A stretch of 64,000 nucleotides of DNA, taken from Engelhardtia mirabilis (GTDB lineage Bacteria > Planctomycetota > UBA1135 > GCA-002686595). Below the pieces are notes generated by a model. That model made no database searches. It was not told where the DNA came from and saw only the letters and a list, made by a program, of their open reading frames with translations. Positions 15,331 to 24,051 of the stretch are shown one piece after another (the stretch's first letter is position 1; each line of letters opens with the position of its first letter). Where the stretch lies: NCBI GenBank assembly GCA_007751255.1, contig CP036296.1:3658001-3722000 (forward strand), given 5' to 3'. Made by a program: the position numbers and the translations under genes.

Positions 15331-16368
15331 ATGGCTCTCACTCAAGTCGGCGACGTCATCGTCCCCGACATCTTCACCGACTACCTCCAGCTCGAATCGG
15401 CCCTCAACAGCCGCTTCCTCGGCTCGGGCATCGTCGCGACCGACGCCCTGCTCAACAACCTCATCCGCGGCGGCGGCGCGACCTTCGACGTTCCCTTCTG
15501 GAACGCGATCCCTCAGGGGGACTCTACCCCCGGCGGCGACACCACCACTGCGATCACCGCGCAGAAGGTGACCGCCGGGAAGCAGATCGGCGTGCGCCTG
15601 GAGCGGAACGCCGCGTGGCAGGCCGCCGACATCGTGTCGATCCTGGCCGGTGACGACCCGCTCGGCGTGATCTCGCGCCAGGGTGGCCGCTACTGGGGTC
15701 TCGACCAGGACAAGGTCCTGATCGCGGTCGCCAAGGGCATCCTCGCGGCCGAGGCGGCCTCGCGGAACCCCGAGACGTCGGCGACCGAGGTCATCTGGCA
15801 GGAAGGCACCGCCGGCGATGCCTTGGGCACCGCCCCGTCCGCCACCGACCTCTTCAGCGAGAACACGATCCCCAACGCCTTCGCGGCGACCGTCGGCGAT
15901 GCGTCCGACGCGTTCGACACGATCGCGATGCACTCGATCGTCTACCACTCGCTGACGAAGCAGAACCTCATCACGTTCCGCCCCTTCGGCGAGCAGAACA
16001 TCGAGCTTCCGACCTTCCTCGGCAAGCGAGTGATCTTCACCGACGCGATGCCGACCGCGGCGGACAACGCCCGCACGCTCTACACCTCGGTCATGTTCCG
16101 CTCCGGCGCGATCGGCTACGGCGAGGCGCCGATGACCATGCCGCTCGAGATCGAGCGCGAGGCGCTCCAGGGCAACGGCGCCGGCATCTCGACGATCGTC
16201 AGCCGCCGGCAGTTCATGTTCCACCCGGGCGGCTACCGCTGGGACAGCCCGGCGAACGCGGCGAACCAGTCGACGCCCAACAACACCATCCTCCAGACCT
16301 CCACGTCCTGGACGCGCGTCGTCGAGACCAAGCTGGCCTCGATGATCTTCATCCAGACCAACGGCTGA
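15331..16368 (+). CDS. Major capsid protein (345 aa)
   Basis: The protein forms the icosahedral shell. Family-type segments are 'VGDVIVPDIFTDYLQLESAL', 'GGGATFDVPFWNAIP', 'TAQKVTAGKQIGVRLERNAA', 'DDPLGVISRQGGRYWGLDQD', 'ALMHS-like IAMHSIVYHSLTKQNLI', and the C-terminal 'RRQFMFHPGGYRWD', all as in HK97-fold coat proteins of this type. It follows the scaffold gene by 36 bases and is followed by a hairpin (16,377-16,403), a usual arrangement for the most highly expressed late gene. Confidence 0.88.
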   Translation: MALTQVGDVIVPDIFTDYLQLESALNSRFLGSGIVATDALLNNLIRGGGATFDVPFWNAIPQGDSTPGGDTTTAITAQKVTAGKQIGVRLERNAAWQAADIVSILAGDDPLGVISRQGGRYWGLDQDKVLIAVAKGILAAEAASRNPETSATEVIWQEGTAGDALGTAPSATDLFSENTIPNAFAATVGDASDAFDTIAMHSIVYHSLTKQNLITFRPFGEQNIELPTFLGKRVIFTDAMPTAADNARTLYTSVMFRSGAIGYGEAPMTMPLEIEREALQGNGAGISTIVSRRQFMFHPGGYRWDSPANAANQSTPNNTILQTSTSWTRVVETKLASMIFIQTNG

Positions 16369-16376
16369 TCGAGGCC

Positions 16377-16403
16377 GGGCCCGTGCGCGCGTCGCTCGGG
16401 CCC
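16377..16403 (+). terminator. Stem-loop after the capsid gene
   Basis: GGGCCCG (16,377-16,383) and CGGGCCC (16,397-16,403) form a 7-bp GC stem with a 13-base loop, 8 bases after the capsid stop. There is no U-tract, so it more likely protects the capsid mRNA 3' end or attenuates transcription than fully terminates it. Confidence 0.45.
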
Positions 16404-16422
16404 GCCTCCAACGGAGAGCAAC

Positions 16423-16803
16423 ATGACCGAAGATCAGATCACCGAAGAGGTCGAAGCCGAGCCGGAAGCGGCCGAGGTCGCGGAGCCGGCCCACAAGCCG
16501 ACCAAGGACCAGATCCGCGCCGTCATGGACGCGGCTGGCGATCGCGCGCTGCTGCGGCGCGAGGCCACCCTGGGCAGCTCGGCAGCGCGAAACAAGCTGC
16601 TCCAGATGGCGCACGGGTCTCCGGCTGAGGAAGTGCTCCGCGCGATCGATTCCGCCGAGGTCGAGCACCTGCGCGAGCTGCTGGCCGCCACGGAGGCTGA
16701 GCGAGACGCGGCGCGAGCTGATCTCGAGGAGTTGCTCGCGGCTCCGCCGATCGATTCCGCCGAGGTCGACACCGAAGCGGTCGAGGGCGAGACCACCGAC
16801 TGA
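16423..16803 (+). CDS. Acidic helical phage protein (126 aa)
   Basis: ATG follows a clear GGAGAG site. The protein is strongly acidic with a central helical core (KDQIRAVMDAAGDRALLRRE, HLRELLAATEAERDAARADL). The peptide IDSAEV occurs twice, encoded by an exact direct repeat (about 16,643-16,664 and 16,748-16,769). Its position just after the capsid is typical of head decoration or connector-associated proteins, but no family is recognised. Confidence 0.6.
   Translation: MTEDQITEEVEAEPEAAEVAEPAHKPTKDQIRAVMDAAGDRALLRREATLGSSAARNKLLQMAHGSPAEEVLRAIDSAEVEHLRELLAATEAERDAARADLEELLAAPPIDSAEVDTEAVEGETTD
16643..16769 (+). repeat. Exact direct repeat encoding IDSAEV
   Basis: About 22 identical bases containing GATCGATTCCGCCGAGGTCG occur twice, roughly 105 bases apart, in the same frame of the acidic protein. 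This suggests a recent internal duplication with the region between lying inside one repeat period. Confidence 0.55.
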
Positions 16804-17195
16804 TGGCTTCGGTGTTCCGCAAGGCCGGCGCGCGCGTGCCCGCCCGGGGGATCCCGGGTTGGGCGCGCGTGGTCGGCCGCAATCGCCCCGCAACGGTCAT
16901 CCCTGACCGCGGGCGCCTGTCGTTGCCGATCGCCCTACTCGACGGCAAGGGTCCGACGTTCCCCGCGTCCGCCTTCGAGATCCCCGACCCCTCAGCGCTC
17001 TACAGCCTCGGCGTCTCCAAGGCCGGCGGCGGCTCGACCACTTGGAGCTCCGAGCGCGGCACCGGGGACATCGCCGTGCAGCTCGCCGAGGGCGGCCTGG
17101 GCTCCTGGCCGGCCGCGGGGACCGCGCCGAACCTCACGATCACCATCGCCCTAGCTGGCGGTGGCTCCCACTCCTGGCCCCTGTCCGTCGCGTGA
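16803..17195 (+). CDS. Hypothetical phage structural protein (130 aa)
   Basis: ATG overlaps the preceding TGA. A basic N-terminus (SVFRKAGARVPARGIPGWAR) is followed by Gly/Ser/Thr-rich beta segments (VSKAGGGSTTWSSERGTGDI, LTITIALAGGGSHSWPLSVA). The composition suggests an exposed beta-structured virion component such as head decoration; this rests on composition and location only. Confidence 0.55.
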   Translation: MASVFRKAGARVPARGIPGWARVVGRNRPATVIPDRGRLSLPIALLDGKGPTFPASAFEIPDPSALYSLGVSKAGGGSTTWSSERGTGDIAVQLAEGGLGSWPAAGTAPNLTITIALAGGGSHSWPLSVA

Positions 17196-17201
17196 TCGTC
17201 C

Positions 17202-18224
17202 ATGGCTGACCGCAAACCGCTCTACAGCGTCGACGAGGTGGGCCCCGCCGAGTTCGACTCCACCGACACGATCGGCGTGGTCGACGGCGGGACCGGCGCG
17301 GTGGACGCGGCCGGCGCCCGCTCCAACCTGGGCGCGGCGGCCGCGGCGGACCTGACGGCGGCCGAGGGGGACATCACGACCCTGCAGGCCGACGTGGCTG
17401 CACTCGAGGCCGAGGCTCCCCGGTCGGAGCTGGCTGGCACCGAGATCGACTTCACGGCCACGCGCCGGAGCTACTTCAAGACCCTCGCGTCGGACACCAC
17501 GTTCACGATCGCCGCCAGCCCCCGCCAGGGCGCGGTGGTCTTCCTGGAGTTGGACGGGGACTTCGAGGTCACCCTGCCAGCCAACGTGGTCCCCACTGAG
17601 GGCAGCTACGACGGCTCGGGCGGCACCACCACGCTCCTCGAGTTGCGGTGCGTCTCCAACGCCGGCGGCGCAGTGCTGTTCGAGGCCCGCTTTCGGCGCT
17701 TCACCCCGGCGAAGACCGGGCTCATCTTCCGCCAGGTGATCCCCGCGCTGTTCGACGACGGCGAGCACGCGAAGAACGCGAACCAGGCCAGCGGCAGCCC
17801 GAGCACCGAGACTCTCTTCTCGCGGCTGTTCGATCTGGAGAGCTACCGCAGCCCCCTCGACGGCCTCTTCCACTTCCGCCTGGTCTGGCCGTCGCTGTCC
17901 AAGTCGGTCTCCTGGACCCAGCTCTCGAACCCGCTCGACACCTACGAGGTCGTCGATGGCTTCACGGTGGGCTCGTCAACCGGTGGCGCGGACGCCGCGG
18001 AACTCGACGGGCTCTCCCAGTCTGTCTACGGCGCCGCCCTGCTCGACGGCATCAGTGACCAGAACATCGTGATCGGCAGCGGCCTGGTCACCGGGTCGAG
18101 CTTCATGGTCGGCATGACCGCGCCCGTCACGGCCAACATCGCCGCGGTCGGCTCGAACAACGTCAACCCCGCTGAGCCCAGCGTGAACACCGACATCGTC
18201 GAGCTCTACGTCGACGCCGCCTAA
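17202..18224 (+). CDS. Fibre-like phage protein (340 aa)
   Basis: The N-terminus contains 'DGGTGAVDAAGARSNLGAAA', a phrase found in phage fibre and collagen-like tail or head fibre proteins, then a short coiled coil (TAAEGDITTLQADVAALEAE) and a beta-rich region (FKTLASDTTFTIAASPRQGA ... LPANVVPTEGSYDGSGGTTT). Such coiled-coil plus beta layouts trimerise and project from virions. It lies between the capsid-associated genes and the esterase gene, so it may be a head fibre on which the next protein sits. Confidence 0.55.
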   Translation: MADRKPLYSVDEVGPAEFDSTDTIGVVDGGTGAVDAAGARSNLGAAAAADLTAAEGDITTLQADVAALEAEAPRSELAGTEIDFTATRRSYFKTLASDTTFTIAASPRQGAVVFLELDGDFEVTLPANVVPTEGSYDGSGGTTTLLELRCVSNAGGAVLFEARFRRFTPAKTGLIFRQVIPALFDDGEHAKNANQASGSPSTETLFSRLFDLESYRSPLDGLFHFRLVWPSLSKSVSWTQLSNPLDTYEVVDGFTVGSSTGGADAAELDGLSQSVYGAALLDGISDQNIVIGSGLVTGSSFMVGMTAPVTANIAAVGSNNVNPAEPSVNTDIVELYVDAA

Positions 18225-18225
18225 C

Positions 18226-19770
18226 ATGGCTGGATCCAACCTCCTCGACCTGCCGAGCATCGGCCAGTTCCCGCGGGCCTTCGCGCACGCCCTCGCCCGC
18301 CATGGCGCCACCCCACGGCGGGTTGGCGTGACCCTGTGGGGCCAGAGCAACATGGGCGACGGCGGCAACTCCGGCCCCGTGATGGGCAGGCCCGGCGAGC
18401 CCGACGCTCTGGACGAGCGGGTGTTCTACCTGTCTGCCGCCGGCAACGTGGTTCCCGCCAAGCACCCGGTGCACGAGATCCCGGCCGCCCTGGCGATCGG
18501 CCCGGGCCTGGCGCTGGGCAAGACCGTCGCGCAGATGCTCGGGGGCCAGACGGACGTGGTCCTGATCCCGTGCGCGGTCGGCGGCACCGGCTTCGCGGCC
18601 GGCGACTGGACCCCGGGAAGCGGCGACGAGTTCAACGCCGCGGTCACCAAGATCAACGCCTTCCTCGCGCTGGAGGGAGCCTACCTGTTTGGCTTCGCCG
18701 GGATCCTGGGGGAGGCGGATGCGGCCGCCGGCGATGCGGCGATCAAGGCTTTCCTCGGCAACATGGAGGGTTTCATCGACGCCGTCCGGGGCGCGACCTA
18801 CCTCAACAACGACGTTCTGGGCGGGCACGACTCCAAGCCCTTCGTGATGGCGACGGTGATCGAGCAGGCTGCGGGGCGCAACCGGATCAACGACCGGCTG
18901 CGGCGACTGGCCGCCACGCGCGACCACTACGCCTGCGTCGAGTGCACAGACCTCACCGACACCCCGGACTCGACGCACTACGCGCCGGCTGAGCTGCGGA
19001 TCATCGGATCCCGCATGGGCGCCGCGCTGTTCCAGGCGCAGGGTCGGCAGGTGGCGCACCCGGCGGCCCTGATGCCGGTTCCGACCCCCTCGATCCGCAT
19101 CTACGCCAACGCGGCCACCACGGCCTTCGCGGACATCCAGGTCGAGGACAACCGGAACAACGGGACCCCCGCGACCCTGACCAACGTGACCGGCTCCGGC
19201 GCAGTCGGGGCCAACGGCGACGATCGGGGCAACTGCATCTTCCTCAACGGCGTGGCGGCCATCGACGTCAACAACTTCACGCTGCCCAGCGAGGGGTACA
19301 CGATCGCCGCGTGGATCGCTCCCACGTTCACGACCACCCAGAACGTCATCATCGTCGGCGTCCAGAACACGGCCACGTTCAACCCGGGGCACGAGTTCCG
19401 CCTGCTCTACGACGCGACGAGCACCAACCGCTACCTCAGCGCCCGGACGGCCGGCAACGCCGGCACCGACGGCGTGACGCCTCTGCGCGCTGACCGCTGG
19501 CAGCATGTCGCGGTCGTCTCGGTCCCGCTATCCGGCGGAGGCGGCGGCCACCACCGCCTGTTCCTGAATGGGGTCTATCAGGGCGGGCGCGCCCAGGCGG
19601 CGACCGCTGACCGCCAGGTGCGCATTGGCGCCAAGGTGCTCGACACGAGTTCGACATACATCGGGTTCATGGACGAGGTCACCTTCTGGGAGGACGCCCT
19701 GTCCCCCAGCCAGATCCGTCGGCACATGCTGGAGACGGCCGGCGCGGACCTGCCCTACCCCTCGATCTGA
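18226..19770 (+). CDS. SGNH/SASA-type carbohydrate esterase with C-terminal LamG domain (514 aa)
   Basis: Residues 30-270 show SGNH-hydrolase blocks of the SASA (sialate O-acetylesterase/CE6-like) family: GQSN with nucleophile Ser41, the oxyanion-side 'AVGGTGFAAG', GEADA (about 162-166) matching the 'QGExDA' block, and DSTH with Asp248/His251. Residues about 300-505 form a LamG/concanavalin-like module (YTIAAWIAPTF, RWQHVAVVSVPLSGG, HHRLFLNGVYQGGRA, YIGFMDEVTFWEDALSPSQI). It would remove acetyl groups from a host glycan while the LamG part binds carbohydrate. It lies among head genes, not beside the tail tip. Confidence 0.72.
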   Translation: MAGSNLLDLPSIGQFPRAFAHALARHGATPRRVGVTLWGQSNMGDGGNSGPVMGRPGEPDALDERVFYLSAAGNVVPAKHPVHEIPAALAIGPGLALGKTVAQMLGGQTDVVLIPCAVGGTGFAAGDWTPGSGDEFNAAVTKINAFLALEGAYLFGFAGILGEADAAAGDAAIKAFLGNMEGFIDAVRGATYLNNDVLGGHDSKPFVMATVIEQAAGRNRINDRLRRLAATRDHYACVECTDLTDTPDSTHYAPAELRIIGSRMGAALFQAQGRQVAHPAALMPVPTPSIRIYANAATTAFADIQVEDNRNNGTPATLTNVTGSGAVGANGDDRGNCIFLNGVAAIDVNNFTLPSEGYTIAAWIAPTFTTTQNVIIVGVQNTATFNPGHEFRLLYDATSTNRYLSARTAGNAGTDGVTPLRADRWQHVAVVSVPLSGGGGGHHRLFLNGVYQGGRAQAATADRQVRIGAKVLDTSSTYIGFMDEVTFWEDALSPSQIRRHMLETAGADLPYPSI

Positions 19771-20333
19771 TGGCGCTCATCGTCGAAGACGGAACCGGCC
19801 TCGCGACCGCGGAGAGCTACCTCAGCGTCGTTGACGCTGATGCTCTGATCGCGTCGCTGGTCGCCGATTCGACTGACTGGGATGCGCTCGCCGAGGCGGA
19901 CCAAGAGGACGTTCTGCGTCGATCGACCGCCTGGCTCGACGAGACCTTCGGGCAGCGCTACAGCGGGGCGCGGCGCACCAGAGAGCAGGCGCTTCTGTTC
20001 CCCCGCGTCGGAGCGATCGAGAACGGTTGGGCGGTACCCGAGGCGGAGATCCCCTCGCAGGTCCAGCGGGCCCTCGCGGTCGTCGCCGCAGTCGTGGCCT
20101 CGAACCCCACTGTCTCGATCACCCCCACTGCCAACTCATCGGGGGCGGTGCTGATCGCCGAGGAAGAGGACAAGGTCGGCGAGCTGTCGACGCGCACCAA
20201 GTACGCGGGGAGCGGGAAGCTCGACTCAGGCTCGACCATCTCCGAGCTGGGCGCGGCGGGCGCTGCAATGCGCCGGGTGCGCGACATCCTGCGACCGATC
20301 CTGGTCCCTGGAAACGTGGCGGTGCGCGGGTGA
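19770..20333 (+). CDS. Head-tail connector/adaptor, DnaT-like (187 aa)
   Basis: The segments 'MALIVEDGTGLATAESYLSV', 'LRRSTAWLDETFGQRYSGAR', 'QALLFPRVGAIENGWAVPEA' and 'IPSQVQRALAVVAAVVASNP' match the phage family labelled 'DnaT-like ssDNA-binding', which is in fact usually found at the head-tail adaptor position. The adaptor seals the portal and carries the tail. ATG overlaps the previous TGA and its stop overlaps the next GTG. Confidence 0.72.
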   Translation: MALIVEDGTGLATAESYLSVVDADALIASLVADSTDWDALAEADQEDVLRRSTAWLDETFGQRYSGARRTREQALLFPRVGAIENGWAVPEAEIPSQVQRALAVVAAVVASNPTVSITPTANSSGAVLIAEEEDKVGELSTRTKYAGSGKLDSGSTISELGAAGAAMRRVRDILRPILVPGNVAVRG

Positions 20334-20698
20334 CCGAGCTCGACGACAAGTTGCAGCCGAAGACGCTGGAGCTGATCGAGAGGCTCGGGACGACCGCCCA
20401 GCTCACGAAGAAGTTCCACGCATACACCAACGCCGGCGGCACAAACACCGGGTCCACGCAGACCTACACGCTCAAGGTCGGGCCCTTCCAGGGCATCGGC
20501 GAGGCGTTCCGGGACAGCACGGCCCTGCTCGAGGCGGACCTCGTCTTCTACACCCCCGGGCTGGATGCCGAGGCAACCTGCGAGCCCGGGGACACCATCA
20601 GCGGCAGCGGCGTCACCGGCACTGTGGTCCGGGTCGACCCCCTGCGCTCCGGCGAGCGGATCTCCGCCTTCCGGGTCTTCATCAAGGGGAAGGGCTGA
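20330..20698 (+). CDS. Head closure-like protein (122 aa)
   Basis: A GTG start overlaps the adaptor stop. The sequence (VTELDDKLQPKTLELIERLG ... FVYTPG-like LVFYTPGLDAEATCEPGDTI) is beta-rich and resembles head closure proteins by size, composition and its fixed position between adaptor and gp10-like genes. Sequence identity to a named family is not obvious. Confidence 0.55.
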   Translation: MTELDDKLQPKTLELIERLGTTAQLTKKFHAYTNAGGTNTGSTQTYTLKVGPFQGIGEAFRDSTALLEADLVFYTPGLDAEATCEPGDTISGSGVTGTVVRVDPLRSGERISAFRVFIKGKG

Positions 20699-21231
20699 TG
20701 GCTCTCCGGGGGGTCAAGGCTTTCAACCAGAAGATCCGGCGCGCCGCCAGGGCGATGTCGGAGGAGATCGCTCCGCTGTTCGTGGCCAAGCTCGGGCTCG
20801 AGTTGACCCGTGGGGCCGTGCTCAGCACTCCCGTCCGGGCGCGCCAGGTCGACCCGCGGAGCGGCAAGCCCCGCAAGAACCAGGTGGCCGGCGGCACCCT
20901 GCGGGGCAGCTGGAACCTCGACATCGGGAGGGCCTCCGACCGCGTGCACCCGAAAGATCCCACCGGGGCCTCGGCCGTGCAGCGAGCGACCGCGGTCGCA
21001 GCCAGCCTGCGCCGAGTCGTTCCGCGACTGGTGGTCTCGACCCCGGTGGCCTACGCACCGGTCATCGAGGCTGGCAGGCGGCGCGGCGACGACGGGGTGA
21101 TGCGCGGCTCGATTCAGGCCCCTCGCGGGATGCTGCGGATCAACGTCCGGCGGCTGTCCAAGTCGATCGCGCCCCTCTCCGTGACCTCCGAGGTCGAAGC
21201 CAAGGCCAAGGCCGCGGGGTTCGACTCGTGA
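20698..21231 (+). CDS. HK97 gp10-like neck/tail protein (177 aa)
   Basis: A basic N-terminal helix (RGVKAFNQKIRRAARAMSEE) is followed by 'GAVLSTPVRARQVDPRSGKP...GTLRGSWNLDIG' and 'STPVAYAPVIEAGRR', matching the phage gp10 family (tail completion/neck). It is placed between head closure and tail terminator genes as expected. ATG overlaps the previous stop (TGATG). Confidence 0.72.
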   Translation: MALRGVKAFNQKIRRAARAMSEEIAPLFVAKLGLELTRGAVLSTPVRARQVDPRSGKPRKNQVAGGTLRGSWNLDIGRASDRVHPKDPTGASAVQRATAVAASLRRVVPRLVVSTPVAYAPVIEAGRRRGDDGVMRGSIQAPRGMLRINVRRLSKSIAPLSVTSEVEAKAKAAGFDS

Positions 21232-22103
21232 CGCTCCTGGCCGACATCGGCGCGGAGCTTCGAGCGAGCGTCCGCGCGGCGACGCCCTCGGTGACCGCCG
21301 TCGCCTTCGACAACACCCCGCCGCTCGATGCCTCGTTCGTGCCCACCGCGGTCGCCGAGGGCGCCTCCCTGCTCGAGTTCCAGCTCGGATCCGGTGGCGC
21401 AGGTGAACCCCTCGGGCTCGGTGCACGGGCGCTGTGGCGCATGGCCGGGCGCGCGACGTTCTCGGCCAGGGTCCCGGTCGACGAGGGCGAGGACGCGGCA
21501 CGCACGCTCCTGGAGACCGTGACCGACGCTCTCGGGCCCGCCTCGTGGCCGCAGGGCGCAGAGGCTGGCGCCGCATCCATCCAGCCGGGGTTCCTCGACG
21601 GCCCCTTCTGGCGCATGGACGCCACGCAGCCCTGGACCGTCACCTACCAGGCGGTCCGCCCCGTGGCACGCCGTCTCGACCTCGGCGGAACCTTCCCCGA
21701 CATCGGAACCGCGCTCCGCGACACCTTCATCGGGGTGGTCGGCGCGGACCTCGGGCTGACCGTCGAGGTGCCGAACACCGACCCCCAGTCGTCGCTCAAC
21801 CCGTCCACGCCCTACCTCGTGCTCTTCCCGCTCCCCGGGCAGCGCGAAGCGGTCGCCGGCGACGGGGACTCCCTGGAGTTCGAGGAACTGGGCCTGGTCC
21901 AACTCTCCAGCTACTGGCCCCTCTTCACCGGGGCTGACCAAGCACTCGCCGCCGTCGACTCAGTGATCGACCTGGTGCGCGGGCTACGTGCAGGGGCCGT
22001 CACCTTCGGCGCCCCCTACTTCGAGACCGTCGGGGTGGACGGCGAGCACTGGAGGCTCGACGTGATCGCCCCCTACACCGCCCGAACAGCAGAGGCCCTC
22101 TGA
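21228..22103 (+). CDS. Probable tail terminator/completion protein (291 aa)
   Basis: A GTG start overlaps the previous stop. The sequence is alpha/beta (MTLLADIGAELRASVRAATP ... LEFQLGSGGAGEPLGLGARA) and lies where the tail terminator is expected, just before the tail tube gene. It is longer than typical terminators (about 140-200 residues), so it may have an extra domain in the C-terminal half (FEELGLVQLSSYWPLFTGAD). Identification is by position. Confidence 0.5.
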   Translation: MTLLADIGAELRASVRAATPSVTAVAFDNTPPLDASFVPTAVAEGASLLEFQLGSGGAGEPLGLGARALWRMAGRATFSARVPVDEGEDAARTLLETVTDALGPASWPQGAEAGAASIQPGFLDGPFWRMDATQPWTVTYQAVRPVARRLDLGGTFPDIGTALRDTFIGVVGADLGLTVEVPNTDPQSSLNPSTPYLVLFPLPGQREAVAGDGDSLEFEELGLVQLSSYWPLFTGADQALAAVDSVIDLVRGLRAGAVTFGAPYFETVGVDGEHWRLDVIAPYTARTAEAL

Positions 22104-22104
22104 C

Positions 22105-23598
22105 ATGGTCACTACCACCTTCCCCCAAAAGGTTGCCAGCGCGAACCGCGTGCGGGTCGCCTACCGCCAGGAGTCAACCTACGGCACCGCAGCCGTCGGC
22201 AAGTATCGCAAGGCGCGCTTCGCCGATGAGTCGATCGAGCCGCTCAAAGAGACGGGGGAGTCGAACGAGATCAGCGACGACCGCGCTCCCGGCGAGTCGG
22301 TGGTCACGAAGCAGGGCGGCGGGGGCGCAATCAACGGCGAGTTCTCAGTTCACACCTTCGACGACTTCATTCAAGGTTCGTTCTACTCCTCGGGGTTCGC
22401 CCAGGCGAACTTCGGCGAGAACGTCACCAGCGCGCTGATCTCCTTCGATACCAACTCGGGCAATCAGCGCCTGGTCGGCCCAGCCGGTTCGGCTGACTAC
22501 TGGAGTTCGACCGTCGGGCTGGCCTCGAACGACGTGATCCAGGTGCGCGGCTCGGAGGATCCGTCGCTCGACGGGACCTACGTGGTGGTCTCCACTGTGC
22601 CCGCCACGGACCCCGACCCGATGGTGGTCTCCCGGATCTACACCACGTTCACGCCCACCGTCCAGGCGGCTGGCGAGGAGGTCCAGGTCGTCAAGGTCGG
22701 GACGCTGGTCCTCAGCACGATCACGGTGACCCCCGACGGCGGCGACGCGACGCTCGCGGTCTTCAACGACTCGGGCGCAAACGCCGCCTTCGCCAATGCC
22801 GCGGTCGGCGACTTGGTCAAGCTGAGCCGGAACACCGGCACCACGGCGAACGACGTGCTCGCCCGCATCACCGTGGTCACCGACGACGACACGGTGCAGG
22901 TCCGGCGGTTCGATGGCAGCAACTTCGCCGCCGACTCCACGGCGAGCTACGTGATCGACTTCGGCGCCGAGGTCTCGAACGGGACCACGGGCAGCTCGTG
23001 GACGATCGAGAAGCAGAACACCGATCTCACCAACACGTTCAAGCGCGGCACCGGCCAGATCCCGGACACGATGGACCTGTCGATGAGCCCCGACGGCCAG
23101 GTGACGGTCGGCTTCGGGTTCAAGGGCAAGGTGGTCGAGACCAAGGCCGCGACGGCGGCCACTGGGCTGATGGAGGCGGCGTCGAACAACGTCACCTCCG
23201 GCTCGCGTAACTGCACCGCGGTCATTCAGGCGGGAGCGGAGTTCATCCTTCGGACGTTCTCGGTCAGGATCGCGAACAACCTCCGGGAGAACGACGCTCT
23301 CGGCCAGGTCGGCCCGATCGCGGTTACTGAGGGCGAGTTCTCGGTGACCGGGGAGATCAACTCCTACAAGACCGGCACCGCCAACGGCCTGATCGCCGAG
23401 GGCCACCTCGACACATCGCTCGGCTTCATCATCGAGGACGACAACGGCCTTGCCGCCGCGATGCTCGCTCCGCGCGTGAAGTTCGACTCGGCGCAGTCGC
23501 CGACGACCGGCAAGAACTCGGACGTGGTCGAGCGGATCCCGTGGCGTGCCGGCAAGCCGGCTTCGGCTGCGGTCCTCACCTACGTCACCTGGATCTGA
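22105..23598 (+). CDS. Major tail tube protein (497 aa)
   Basis: The N-terminus 'VASANRVRVAYRQESTYGTA' with 'RKARFADESIEPLKETGESN' and the C-terminal 'VGPIAVTEGEFSVTGEINSY' and 'NGLAAAMLAPRVKFDSA' match the phage tail-tube family found in siphophages of this type. A central insert of about 200 residues (beta-rich, 'GSEDPSLDGTYVVVSTVPAT') probably projects from the tube as an Ig-like decoration. It is followed by the frameshifted chaperone pair and tape measure, the canonical order. Confidence 0.75.
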   Translation: MVTTTFPQKVASANRVRVAYRQESTYGTAAVGKYRKARFADESIEPLKETGESNEISDDRAPGESVVTKQGGGGAINGEFSVHTFDDFIQGSFYSSGFAQANFGENVTSALISFDTNSGNQRLVGPAGSADYWSSTVGLASNDVIQVRGSEDPSLDGTYVVVSTVPATDPDPMVVSRIYTTFTPTVQAAGEEVQVVKVGTLVLSTITVTPDGGDATLAVFNDSGANAAFANAAVGDLVKLSRNTGTTANDVLARITVVTDDDTVQVRRFDGSNFAADSTASYVIDFGAEVSNGTTGSSWTIEKQNTDLTNTFKRGTGQIPDTMDLSMSPDGQVTVGFGFKGKVVETKAATAATGLMEAASNNVTSGSRNCTAVIQAGAEFILRTFSVRIANNLRENDALGQVGPIAVTEGEFSVTGEINSYKTGTANGLIAEGHLDTSLGFIIEDDNGLAAAMLAPRVKFDSAQSPTTGKNSDVVERIPWRAGKPASAAVLTYVTWI

Positions 23599-23601
23599 GC
23601 C

Positions 23602-24051
23602 ATGGTGCGCCTCTCCGACTTCGCGCTCGACATGGAGCGCGTGAACCAAGGGACGTGGGTCGACTGGGCCAAGACCGGGATCCGATTCCGGGTCCGGCTC
23701 GCCGACTCGCGCGTGGGCTTCCGCGATCGGCTGCTCGAGGGCTACCGGGCGCACGAGGGCTGGCGACGAGAGAACCTGAGCAACCTCCTGGCCTCGCGCT
23801 GGATCGTCGACAGCTTGGTCGACGACGAGCGTGAGTTTTGGTCCGCCCTGATCGCCGAGGAGCTGGTCACGGACTGGGATGGCGTGGACGCCGAGGACGG
23901 CGAGGGCGCCGAGTCATACACGCCGGACGGCCTTGCGCGGCGGATCTCGACCCTGGCGTTCCGCGAGCTGTTCGAGTTCCTGCTTCGCGTCTCGCTCAAC
24001 TCCGGCCTGTTCCGGGCGAAGCGCGCGGAGGCTGAGAGGGGAAAGCCCTAG
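23602..24051 (+). CDS. Tail assembly chaperone, short form (lambda G analogue, 149 aa)
   Basis: This is the zero-frame product ending at TAG 24,049-24,051. It is helical and charged (MVRLSDFALDMERVNQGTWV ... LIAEELVTDWDGVDAEDGEG) and precedes the tape-measure gene as tail chaperones do. Its last sense codons, AGG GGA AAG CCC TAG, contain the slippery heptamer G GGA AAG in the correct frame. These chaperones coat the tape measure during tail assembly and are absent from the virion. Confidence 0.75.
   Translation: MVRLSDFALDMERVNQGTWVDWAKTGIRFRVRLADSRVGFRDRLLEGYRAHEGWRRENLSNLLASRWIVDSLVDDEREFWSALIAEELVTDWDGVDAEDGEGAESYTPDGLARRISTLAFRELFEFLLRVSLNSGLFRAKRAEAERGKP

Noticed and set aside
14314-16893. 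Open frame of 859 codons on the minus strand opposite scaffold and capsid
   Set aside because: Antisense shadow of three well-supported genes. It has no repeat, domain or start signal of its own.
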